A DNA stretch of 39,182 bases from Paulinella micropora. Lineage: Eukaryota > Cercozoa > Imbricatea > Euglyphida. The notes under the pieces are model-generated. The model saw only the letters and a program-made list of their open reading frames with translations, made no database searches and was not told the DNA's origin. Shown here one piece after another: positions 11,421 to 20,350 of this stretch; position 1 is the stretch's first letter; each line of letters starts with the position of its first letter. Both the position numbers and the translations under genes were made by a program. The stretch is from contig BJOX01000242.1 of NCBI GenBank assembly GCA_009731375.1, positions 251,310-290,491 of the forward strand, written 5' to 3'.

Positions 11421-12645
11421 AATCACTGGAGTATCTACCCCCCCGACTGTCGTGAAATTACTTTTTCACACAGAAGGCTGCCCTCACGTGTTCGGCCAGT
11501 CGTGCTCTGCCACAAGTCTTTCCTCTTTTGACGGTTCCGGTCCTCGGATTCGGTTCTCTCTCATTTGGGGGTTAAGACCCGGTTTCGGAGCCAACACGTG
11601 GAGGCAGATGAGGCTCTGGCAACAGTCCTTATCGGCTTACGAATGCTTATTTAACCCCCCCCCCCCATTATTCTAGTATATTATCGTTAGGCCGGACCAC
11701 GGGAAATGGCTGGTGCCAGTGTTTGCCTTGGTTGTTTTTGGCTCCGCTAATCTCCCACATGTTCCAGGTGACCATCTTTGATTCTTATTTAGTACTAAAG
11801 TTGAAGAACAGAGAATTGGGTTACTAGCGGAGTAGCTTGGATTGGTTGAGTAAAAGGATACGCATCATTAAATATATTCTTTTTGACCTGAACCGGCAAA
11901 GTGGAGTTCCATATCTTTCTTTTACGCCAATTCAACCAGTCCACTGACCCTATTCTTCAAGTTGACACGTATAACCAAGGAGAGAAGATACATTGCACAA
12001 CACTGATAAGGGATAATAGAGGGAACAGGTGTGTGTTAAGTACCTATTTTGCTCACGCTTTTGCCACACATAAACAGTGGATAAACCGTGTTGCAAACAA
12101 ACACTCACGCAACATTCCTGTCGACGCCTCTACATACCCACCACTTATCTCCTTTTGCCCACACAGAACTGCCAACAGTTACAACAGTGTGAGGACATAA
12201 CATAACTTCACTTTGAGCAGTCAATGCTTCGGTTTATATGAAATAGACGCATAAACTCGTGCAGGTGTTTCCAAGGCACAAACTTTAGATTTGAAAGGCT
12301 GTACGAGGAATTATCATCCTCCGACGACGGTCAAATTGCTTAAGAAACACCCCGCTCAGCCGTTCCCAACGGAGTGTCCTGGCAGCGTACTCATAAGGTT
12401 CTGCAAGAATAGTGGAGTGTTTCCCCATAGATCAGCATATTGGTACTCCAATCCCGCACCAATCCACTGAACATTGTCACAAATGGCTACCAGCCCCAAA
12501 TGGCACACTGGAACGATTGTATTCACAACTTGCACTGCATCTTAAAGTTCCCAGCGTCAAACTGAAGAAGGCAGGGATAAAAAAAATTGGGTTCGCAATT
12601 ATGAAGCATATGCACACCGTCGGGACTGAGCTTGATTTTTGACAA
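11421..12645. other. Host DNA, no convincing gene
   Basis: Contains a 99-codon frame at 11901-12200 and a 76-codon frame at 12412-12642 on the plus strand. The latter has a plausible segment (LALHLKVPSVKLKKAGIKK) but no recognised domain, no clear splice sites and no neighbours in phase. Neither is strong enough to call a gene. Confidence 0.4.
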
Positions 12646-12656
12646 ATTGTTAGTAG

Positions 12657-12921
<265 letters not shown>

Positions 12922-13006
12922 GTGCTTCTCTGTCAATGGCTGATGCATTTCTGCACATGCGCCTCCATCGTCTCACCCGTGAGGGGAGTACGAAGAATTG
13001 ACGATA

Positions 13007-13818
13007 NNNNNNNNNNNNNNNNNNNNNNNNNNNNNNNNNNNNNNNNNNNNNNNNNNNNNNNNNNNNNNNNNNNNNNNNNNNNNNNNNNNNNNNNNNNNNN
13101 NNNNNNNNNNNNNNNNNNNNNNNNNNNNNNNNNNNNNNNNNNNNNNNNNNNNNNNNNNNNNNNNNNNNNNNNNNNNNNNNNNNNNNNNNNNNNNNNNNNN
13201 NNNNNNNNNNNNNNNNNNNNNNNNNNNNNNNNNNNNNNNNNNNNNNNNNNNNNNNNNNNNNNNNNNNNNNNNNNNNNNNNNNNNNNNNNNNNNNNNNNNN
13301 NNNNNNNNNNNNNNNNNNNNNNNNNNNNNNNNNNNNNNNNNNNNNNNNNNNNNNNNNNNNNNNNNNNNNNNNNNNNNNNNNNNNNNNNNNNNNNNNNNNN
13401 NNNNNNNNNNNNNNNNNNNNNNNNNNNNNNNNNNNNNNNNNNNNNNNNNNNNNNNNNNNNNNNNNNNNNNNNNNNNNNNNNNNNNNNNNNNNNNNNNNNN
13501 NNNNNNNNNNNNNNNNNNNNNNNNNNNNNNNNNNNNNNNNNNNNNNNNNNNNNNNNNNNNNNNNNNNNNNNNNNNNNNNNNNNNNNNNNNNNNNNNNNNN
13601 NNNNNNNNNNNNNNNNNNNNNNNNNNNNNNNNNNNNNNNNNNNNNNNNNNNNNNNNNNNNNNNNNNNNNNNNNNNNNNNNNNNNNNNNNNNNNNNNNNNN
13701 NNNNNNNNNNNNNNNNNNNNNNNNNNNNNNNNNNNNNNNNNNNNNNNNNNNNNNNNNNNNNNNNNNNNNNNNNNNNNNNNNNNNNNNNNNNNNNNNNNNN
13801 NNNNNNNNNNNNNNNNNN
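13007..13818. other. Assembly gap (812 N)
   Basis: Run of N. Neighbouring sequence carries TAA microsatellites on both sides, the likely cause of the gap. Confidence 0.99.
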
Positions 13819-14001
13819 TCCGCAGTCCCAGCAACCTCTTGCAAGACGTCACCGAATGTGCAAGTGCATACACCAAGCGCGGTTGCTAGAGCTGCCTCGA
13901 AACCCCACCCATAACAATCTGGTGTCTGCTGGGTCCTGGGCTATCAACCAGCATATGCGGAGTTTAAGATCTTTTACGCGCGCAACGACCCTCCTCCCCA
14001 A

Positions 14002-14037
14002 ATAATAATAATAATAATAATAATAATAATCATAATC

Positions 14038-14104
<67 letters not shown>

Positions 14105-14141
14105 TAATAATGATAATAATGATAATAATTCAACACTAATA

Positions 14142-14194
<53 letters not shown>

Positions 14195-14234
14195 ATAGTC
14201 GTAGTCGTAGTAGTAGTAGTAGTAGTAGTAGTAT
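14002..14234. repeat. (TAA)n then (TAG)n microsatellites
   Basis: TAA run with a few CAT/GAT interruptions at 14002-14130, then TAG run to 14234 with TCG interruptions. Confidence 0.95.
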
Positions 14235-14444
14235 CAGCCTGGGCTCTTTAGCAGTGTGCCGCTGTCCGACCGGACGAGCAAGCGGTCCACAAAGCTTAGA
14301 CTCAACTGAATGTCTGCAGAACAATAAGCAACAATAATAACAAACGCGTGTGTGTGTTTTCACAATTTTAATGATCAATGTGTTAAACTCATTGTAAAAA
14401 TCCTGTATTAATTTTTTTTTGGGGGGGGGGGGGGAAGGGGGAAA

Positions 14445-14454
14445 NNNNNNNNNN
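14445..14454. other. Short assembly gap (10 N)
   Basis: Ten N between a poly-T/poly-G tract and a CCTT-rich tract. A gap of nominal length, so the true distance is unknown. Confidence 0.95.
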
Positions 14455-14797
14455 CCTTCCTTCCTTTCTCTCGCCCGATGTAAAAACTGCGAGCGCTTAA
14501 GTAGCTACAGCTGTACGTATGCATGTATGTATGTTTGTATGTCTGTAGGTAAGTTTTTCTTTCCCAACCCAACCCCAGCATGTCGCGGGTCCATCGAGCA
14601 ATGTGGCGACAAACCACCGGTACACACTAAACACACACACAAGACTCTCTCCCCCGCCCCCCCCCCCCCCCTCCTCCTCCTCTTCTTCTCTCTCTCCCAT
14701 TACCTGCCACGCGGTGATTCTTAACCGACTTATATCGTGTGCGCACGTGCTGTTCCCGATGATACTCCGCTTCTCGCTGTATGTTATACAGGGCAAT

Positions 14798-14931
14798 CTA
14801 GCAATCAGTCAATCAATGAGTCGATCAATCAGTCAATCAAAGTATCAATCAAAGTATCAATCAATCAATTACCGACACGGGAATCAATCAAAGTATCAAT
14901 CAAAGTATCAATCAAAGTATCAACCAATCAA

Positions 14932-14968
<37 letters not shown>

Positions 14969-14970
14969 TA
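14798..14970. repeat. (TCAA)n tetranucleotide repeat
   Basis: Runs of CAATCAAT interrupted by AAAGTAT units and by two copies of ATTACCGACACNG-type sequence about 100 bp apart. This is a compound tandem repeat. Confidence 0.9.
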
Positions 14971-15077
14971 CCGACACAGTGATCAGTTGTCGATAAGACC
15001 AGCCCGAAAACTCCAAGGCGTTTTCGAAGGACACGTTGAAGTGATCACACACGTACGCACATATGGAAATTGCGACC

Positions 15078-15097
15078 TAGTAGCAGTAGCAGTGGCG

Positions 15098-15153
<56 letters not shown>

Positions 15154-15154
15154 C

Positions 15155-15197
<43 letters not shown>

Positions 15198-15204
15198 CAG
15201 TAGC

Positions 15205-15281
<77 letters not shown>

Positions 15282-15380
15282 CAGTAGTAGTAGTAGTAGT
15301 AGTAGAAGCAGCAGCAACTGCAGCAGCAGCAGCTGCAGCAACAGCAGCAGCAGTAGCAGTAGTAGTAGCAGTAGCAGTAT

Positions 15381-15447
<67 letters not shown>

Positions 15448-15448
15448 T
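15078..15448. repeat. (AGT)n/(AGC)n microsatellite
   Basis: About 370 nt of AGT with AGC and TCG interruptions. The poly-Val/Ser/Leu frames are artefacts. Confidence 0.95.
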
Positions 15449-15640
15449 AGTAGTGGTATCAGTAGTGTTATTCAATGTCATAGACTTATTGAGTCGTTAG
15501 CTGTATAATGCAATGGAGGGGCATGTCTTGCCATGCCATGCAGTGTATAACGTGTAATTTTACGTTCTGTAATGATGTGTCGTGTTGTGTTCTGACCAAG
15601 GAGGGGCGAAACTGCACGACGGCGTAGTCCAACTGAGACT

Positions 15641-15865
15641 ACATACATACATACATACATACATACATACATACATACATACATAAATACATACATACAT
15701 ACATACATACATACGTCCACACGTATGTACCTACGTACGTATGTTCATACATGCGTCATACATACATACAGACGTACATACGTACGTATACATGCATACA
15801 TACATACATACATACATACATGCATGCATACATACATACATACATACATACATACATACATAAAT
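15641..15865. repeat. (ACAT)n microsatellite inside a probable intron
   Basis: Long ACAT run with ACGT/GCAT variants. Its right end abuts a possible splice donor of the cyclin-like gene read on the minus strand (CAG followed by GTATTTATG), so it may lie in that gene's intron. Confidence 0.9.
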
Positions 15866-15867
15866 AC

Positions 15868-16391
15868 CTGCTCCACCAAGTACAGACAGAGCGTTTCAGG
15901 TACTGGGCTTAGGGGAAACTCATGCAGAATTTGCTTGAGGAAAGTAAAGCAGAGGGCATATGCAAGGTGTGATTGAGAGTGCACATGATCTTGGCTTCCA
16001 TGTCGTAACTCTTTGCGGGTATAGATGCTATCGCACAAGTAGAGCAGCTCATCCAAGTCTGGATAGCGTGTCTCTTCTAGTTTCGCGGAAATGAGCAGTG
16101 CTGCAACGCCCACAAGTTGCACCCGGCTACGTTCCATTTTCTCTGCGCGATAGAAGAAGCAATCAACCATGCAAATGGCTAGGAACAAAGTGTCGTCTTT
16201 GTTCTCGAACTCGCGGTTGACTTCTTCCAGCCAGACAACCAAAATGCTTCTCATATTGGCGGTGATGTGAGGCTGGCCAAAGCTCCACGTGGAAATCCTT
16301 GGAGTGCTTGCGTTTCTGAGTCTTTTCTGGAATTTTTCTGGAGGTACTGGAAGACTTGCCGCCTTTCTCCAAACGCAAGTGCGTCAACCAT
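15868..16391 (-). pseudogene. Cyclin-box gene, frameshifted exon
   Basis: On the minus strand the frame through MRSILVVWLEEVNREF and VQLVGVAALLISAKLEE is a clear cyclin N-terminal box, as in A/B-type cyclins that activate CDKs; the MR-ILV-WL and LISAKLEE signatures are visible. The frame is open upstream to about 16,391 without a nearer ATG, so earlier exons are expected. After YTRKEL (about 16,005) the expected continuation, starting MEAKIMCTLNHTL, is in another frame. It returns to the first frame at about 15,945 for FLKQILHEF and LCLYLVEQ. These two offsets compensate. The exon then ends at CAG/GTATTT beside the ACAT repeat. Either a decayed cyclin or two indel errors in a real one. Confidence 0.75.
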
Positions 16392-16423
16392 GACAGGAGT
16401 ATTGGCCAACAAATTGCTTCTGT

Positions 16424-16467
16424 GCAAGGCTTGGAAAGCAGCATTGACAATCCTTTCCAAGCCTTGT
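16424..16467. repeat. 15-bp inverted repeat
   Basis: GCAAGGCTTGGAAAG at 16424-16438 is nearly complementary to CTTTCCAAGCCTTGT at 16453-16467, with a 14-nt loop. It lies just upstream of the cyclin-like exon on the minus strand. Confidence 0.65.
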
Positions 16468-16648
16468 ACGCCTTGGAGAGAGAATATCAGACAACGCGAG
16501 GTAGCCAAAAATAACGAGAGCGAAATCGCAAGGGGGACGCGTCAAAAAGGTTGCTAGGTCGACCCCCTATCAAGAGTGAACAGATCTGCGAAGCCATAAT
16601 GTCCACAAGCTTTATGAGTTGGTTATTTACCGAGGAGTAACAGAATGC

Positions 16649-17008
16649 TCATCCACATAGTTGGCAATAAGGTATAATAATCAGAGCTCGCGTAAGGTAA
16701 GGTGCAAGCCTGTTGCCAAGGATGCTGAAGGATTTGGAAACGGTGATAAATAAAGACCGAAAAAACTCTTCAAAGCCTAAGTGGCACCCTTCGCCAATGT
16801 CCTTACGCATGCAGGCAGCAAATTCCATTTTGAGACCGCGGGCCGCCCCCTGCAGCTGCTTCCCAGGAAAAGAATTGTCGGGGGTGGGCCTGGTGTCGAG
16901 ACTACCTTCTTCAGAAGTAGTTGATACACAAAATCTCGTCATGAATTTTCGCAAATTCCTGACTTCGTTTTGTGTGTTTTGGCGCTCTCCTATTAATCTC
17001 CAGCACAA
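16649..17008 (-). CDS. Possible hypothetical exon
   Basis: A 119-codon frame with protein-like composition (FAACMRKDIGEGCHLGFEEF) between the cyclin exon and the two-exon gene, all on the minus strand. I recognise no domain. The opposite strand also has a 112-codon frame here, so the choice of strand is uncertain. It may be an exon or a relic of a duplicated gene. Confidence 0.25.
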   Translation of the reverse strand: MCWRLIGERQNTQNEVRNLRKFMTRFCVSTTSEEGSLDTRPTPDNSFPGKQLQGAARGLKMEFAACMRKDIGEGCHLGFEEFFRSLFITVSKSFSILGNRLAPYLTRALIIIPYCQLCG

Positions 17009-17110
17009 TCAATACGAGAGCACAAAACACCCCAAAGAGTCCCCAATCTAGCACCGAGAGAAAACATATTCTACGATAAGAAACCCCAGTCAATTCAATA
17101 AAAAAGTATT

Positions 17111-17597
17111 TTAATCAATGGGGACAATCCAATTAATGCTATCTTCATTTTCTCCCACTTTTTTCATTAAGGCGGAAAGAGAAGGAAAGACAAGGATTTC
17201 CTCCCTCCCCCCAACCTGGAGCGAAACGAGAAAGTAAGTTTTCTTTCTCGGGTTCCTCATGGTTTTGTCCAGAGGAACCCAAGCGAAAAGATAATCCTCA
17301 CTTCGCTCGTTATCATGGCGAGTAAAATACTTGACATCCTTGTGGAAGGCGTCAAAACCATTCACCAAACCGATGCCAACAAACCCAGCAGACACACGTA
17401 TGAGTTGCGTGTCTTTGTTTTCAGGGGCTTTCTTCTCAACTCGCGCCCAAGTCTTCCAGAAACCTACAACCACATTCATTGTTATAAAAAAAGAAACAAT
17501 TGAGTTAGGACTTACCTGCAGGGGCAGTGGCAGGGACAGGGGTGGGAGTGATGTTCATTTCACCAACTCCTTCAACTAATTCGTCCGGCTCCCCCAT
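17111..17597 (-). CDS. Two-exon hypothetical protein, 144 aa
   Basis: Exon 1 (17597-17516) starts at ATG and encodes a Pro/Thr-rich leader ending PVPATAPA. A 52-nt intron (17515-17464) begins GTAAGT, holds CTAAC as a possible branch site, then a T-rich tract and TAG. Exon 2 (17463-17111) continues in phase with GFWKTWARVEKKAPENKD and ends SINWIVPID, TAA. I do not recognise the family; it looks soluble, with no signal or membrane segment. It lies right at the border with the AT-rich viral-type DNA and is the last clearly host-like gene. The two phases fit exactly, which supports the model. Confidence 0.65.
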
Positions 17598-17600
17598 AGA

Positions 17601-17632
17601 CTATTACACACACACAAAAGCATGTGTAATAG
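17601..17632. repeat. 10-bp perfect hairpin at host/element border
   Basis: CTATTACACA at 17601-17610 and TGTGTAATAG at 17623-17632 are perfect complements. It sits just upstream of the two-exon gene (minus strand) and just before the composition changes. It may be a promoter element or an element terminus. Confidence 0.5.
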
Positions 17633-17730
17633 AAAATTTCTTTGAATTTTGGTGGGTTTGAACCCCTGGTTTTTAAAAAAATCGCTGTTGTTTTGGTCTA
17701 GTCCGAAACAACTGATTACACTAAGTCTTT

Positions 17731-18404
17731 TTATTCCGAGTTGCTACCAACACTCTCGGTTCTATAGACTCTGTCCATATTCCTATCACTTTTACGTTTA
17801 ATACTACTATTAATGCTATCATTTACGTGTTCATTAATACCATCACTGGAGTATTTGTTAAAAGAAGCATTAAAAGATAAATGTTCGTTCTCAATTCCAG
17901 GGATAATATTATTCATGACAATCGCGGAAAGTTGCTCGCGATTATCTTTTTTCCACCTATAAAAATTATCTATTTCTTTACTTTTTTTCTGTTCCAATTT
18001 CTTTTTCCCCATGCAAATAAGTTTATCCTCATCTACTTCCTTATTTTCAATACTTAATCGTCGCAACATCTCATTGATAGCCTCAACCTTGACTATGTCA
18101 GGCTGTTTCTTTTCACGAGACGAGAGATTTCTTTGTCTGCTTTAGAAATTCTTTCTCCACATATTATTTTATCTTTTTTGAGGCGATCTATTCCTCTCTT
18201 CATTGTTTCAAATATTTCAATCCATTCATTTTTGGTTTTAAGTCTATCTAAAATTGTATCGTAAGCCATACTTGTTGCGCCAAAAAAAACGTAGTTTTGA
18301 CGCAACCAAATATTTCGCAGTAAGGTGTTTTTGGCGCATTGGCGCATGGTGGTACTCGCGGAAATAGAATTTCTAGAATTTTGATGTAATAAATAACGCT
18401 TCAA
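17731..18404 (-). pseudogene. Charged protein of unknown function, frameshifted
   Basis: Two minus-strand frames, 18404-18093 (103 codons) and 18069-17731 (112 codons), appear to be halves of one gene. The second frame is open across the junction, with PDIVKVEAINEMLRR reading into its ATG. The first half has a helical Lys/Glu-rich stretch (ISKADKEISRLVKR). The second is Asn/Ser-rich. No domain recognised. It lies at the left end of element 1, downstream of the integrase in the same direction, where a terminal accessory gene would sit. Element 2 has no counterpart in the same place in this window. Confidence 0.5.
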
Positions 18405-18716
18405 ATACTTTTTTTCTATATCGCTGGCAGGTTCATGTGGATTGGAATACTAATGGGTTCAAAGCATTAATTGAAATTTTAGGTTGCTGGTTCAAATCCA
18501 AATGATGTTTTCCTAATCCGCATATCCGAACCTTTTTATTTTTTTCGTCCCTATCAAATACTACAAATACTTTATTTTTAAGAAATTGTTAGATGATGCG
18601 TGTGTATGTGAAATGGTTAGTAAGCACGCCGTGGAAAAATTGGTCGCCAGTTCAACTCTGGTTGATGATTTAATATACACCGCGTCATCTGTTTTTTTTT
18701 TCTTATAAATCTAATA
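18405..18716. other. Non-coding gap with tRNA B-box-like motifs
   Basis: No coding frame. It contains GGTTCAAATCC near 18,500 and a T-arm-like GCCAGTTCAACTCTGGT near 18,645-18,665, preceded by GGTTAG. Neither folds into a full cloverleaf with a paired acceptor stem by eye, so I call no tRNA gene. Confidence 0.35.
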
Positions 18717-19740
18717 TTACCTTTGCATTTTTGCTCTCTTCGAAGTCCTGATGTTCTCTGGTTGAATGTCTTCACGCTTTAGCAGTTCTTTTGTTTTTTT
18801 CTCTTTAATAACTTCATTAATTTGCTCTTTCATATCTTTTTCTTCGTCAATAGGTTTAACAAAATCAGTTTTCAATTAATCTCTTGGACTAACTAATTCA
18901 TCGTTATTTAATATGATTTTAAACCCCTTTCGCCCCTTGACTTTATAAATAATTTTGCTGAAAGTCTTTCCGCCTTTGGAAAAAAAATTTCTTTTGTTTT
19001 CTTTTCTTACTATCGCCAACATTAAATTCGTCTATTAAATTATCACGTGTTATCACTTGTTTATTTTTGTCTCTCCCGAAAAATACATCTACTGGTTTGG
19101 CTTTAATATCTCCATGAACTTTATGATTATAAGCATCTACTAAGTCTTGAATATAACTAACTTAATCAAAATTACGATTGGTTTCAAATAAAAGGTCAAG
19201 CCATCTCCTTATACTTCTTATAACTCTATCAACAACCGCGAGCGCTCTATGGTCACCAACTTCAACAACATCGTGTTTAATTCCATTTTCAACAAAATAT
19301 TCGCGGGTTGCTCCTTTATATTCTCCCCCGCTGTCTGTAGTAATTGACTTTGGTTTATATTTGATTGATTTCAAAGCGTAATATACTTCTTTTGCTGTTT
19401 TATTTTTTAATGGAATGATTATTAAATATCGTGAATGGAAATCAATCCAAACAAGCATCCAAGCATAGCCCTTATTTCCTTTCTTGTCTTTTATCTTACT
19501 CATATCCGCTAAGTCAAGAAAGACTTGGTCTAATGGTTGATTAACCCATATAGTGTTCCATATTTTTGGGTTCTTTTTCTGGTGGTGAATTTCCAGTGCT
19601 TCTTCTTCTTTTGTTTTAACTACTTCTCCCGTAGGCGTATCCTCTAATTGACTATTACGATTTTGATTATTAATAATTGTATGTTTATGGTCTAAATCAT
19701 GCATTCTATATAACGATATTTTATGGTCTAAATCAGGCAT
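18717..19740 (-). pseudogene. rve integrase, element 1, broken
   Basis: Retroviral-type integrase of the kind carried by Polintons; it would join element ends to host DNA in the nucleus. The first part (19740-19162) holds the catalytic core: the first Asp in FLDLADMSK, YAWMLVWIDFHSRY, and TTDSGGEYKG with the second Asp. The third acidic position is Asp in ALAVVDRVIRSIRRW rather than the usual Glu. Aligned with the intact copy at 36,906-37,841, this copy has a TAA at 19162-19164, a frameshift at an A/T homopolymer near 18,980-18,995, and another TAA at 18876-18878. The C-terminal half is still recognisable (KREDIQPENI). The start lies in a 36-bp tandem duplication, so the first residues are uncertain. 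Not functional as read. Confidence 0.85.
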
Positions 19741-19757
19741 TCTATATAAACGATATT
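19685..19757. repeat. 36/37-bp tandem duplication at integrase start
   Basis: Unit 1 is 19685-19720 and unit 2 is 19721-19757; both begin TTATGGTCTAAATCA. On the minus strand the duplication repeats DLDHK in the apparent N-terminus and supplies two alternative start codons. Confidence 0.85.
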
Positions 19758-19774
19758 TTATTTTTTACGATATT

Positions 19775-20284
19775 TTAGAACTTTAAAAACATCCGCGAGA
19801 CATCATCATTATTTTTTTCTTTCTTAGCACCTGAAGATTGATTATATACTTTTACACTTACACTACTTGATTTCTTTCCTTTCCCCTTCTTTTGTTTTGG
19901 TATTTCTTCTTCGCTACTCTCGCTTTCACTTTCTTCACTCTCGGGCTCTGGCTTCTTCTTTTCTCTCTTAGTCTCCGCTTTCGCTCTTTTGATTTTCATT
20001 TTCGCCATCTTTTCTGCAATGATATCAGTGAAATCAACCTCATCCTCACTCTCACTCTGCTCAGGTGTGTCATCTTGTTCCTTCTCATTAATGATATCGG
20101 TTGCTAAATTCTTATTTTCTATCTCTGCTATTTTTCTCTCCATATCTTCGTCTTCGTTTTTAACCGCGTTTCGGTATTGCACCAAAACATTTTTAGCATG
20201 CTCCATCTTTCGTTGTTTCGCTTTCGCTTTTATTCCTTCCACAGCACTACCCCAATTCTTACGATTTGCTTCGAAGGACGGCAT
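19775..20284 (-). CDS. Acidic/basic low-complexity protein, element 1
   Basis: 169 codons, intact. N-terminal Lys/Arg-rich helix (KAKAKQRKMEHAKN), middle Asp/Glu-rich segment, then Lys-rich and Ser-Glu repeats, ending NNDDVSRMFLKF. The paralogue at 38,430-38,927 in element 2 has the same layout and nearly the same C-terminus (SNDVSKIFLKF). Both lie divergent to the fibre gene and beside the integrase. A nucleic-acid-binding or virion core role is an inference only. The conserved C-terminal decapeptide suggests a docking signal. Confidence 0.75.
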   Translation of the reverse strand: MPSFEANRKNWGSAVEGIKAKAKQRKMEHAKNVLVQYRNAVKNEDEDMERKIAEIENKNLATDIINEKEQDDTPEQSESEDEVDFTDIIAEKMAKMKIKRAKAETKREKKKPEPESEESESESSEEEIPKQKKGKGKKSSSVSVKVYNQSSGAKKEKNNDDVSRMFLKF

Positions 20285-20334
20285 TCTATACTAAGATTAA
20301 TATATTTTAGTATTTTTAATAAATAATGAATATT

Positions 20335-20350
20335 TATTTAATATATACAG
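20335..20350 (+). promoter_or_regulatory. TATATACA motif before fibre gene
   Basis: TAATATATACAG lies directly before the fibre ATG. The same or a similar motif directly precedes the ATG of the second fibre (38,992), the ATPase (24,841) and the gene starting at 33,370 on the minus strand. Likely a promoter or start-region element giving a very short leader. Confidence 0.6.

Noticed and set aside
14798-14970. CRISPR-like array
   Set aside because: The repeats are short TCAA units with no regular unique spacers, and the context is eukaryotic.
14603-15508. Poly-Val/Ser frame of about 300 codons
   Set aside because: Made by AGT and TCAA repeats.
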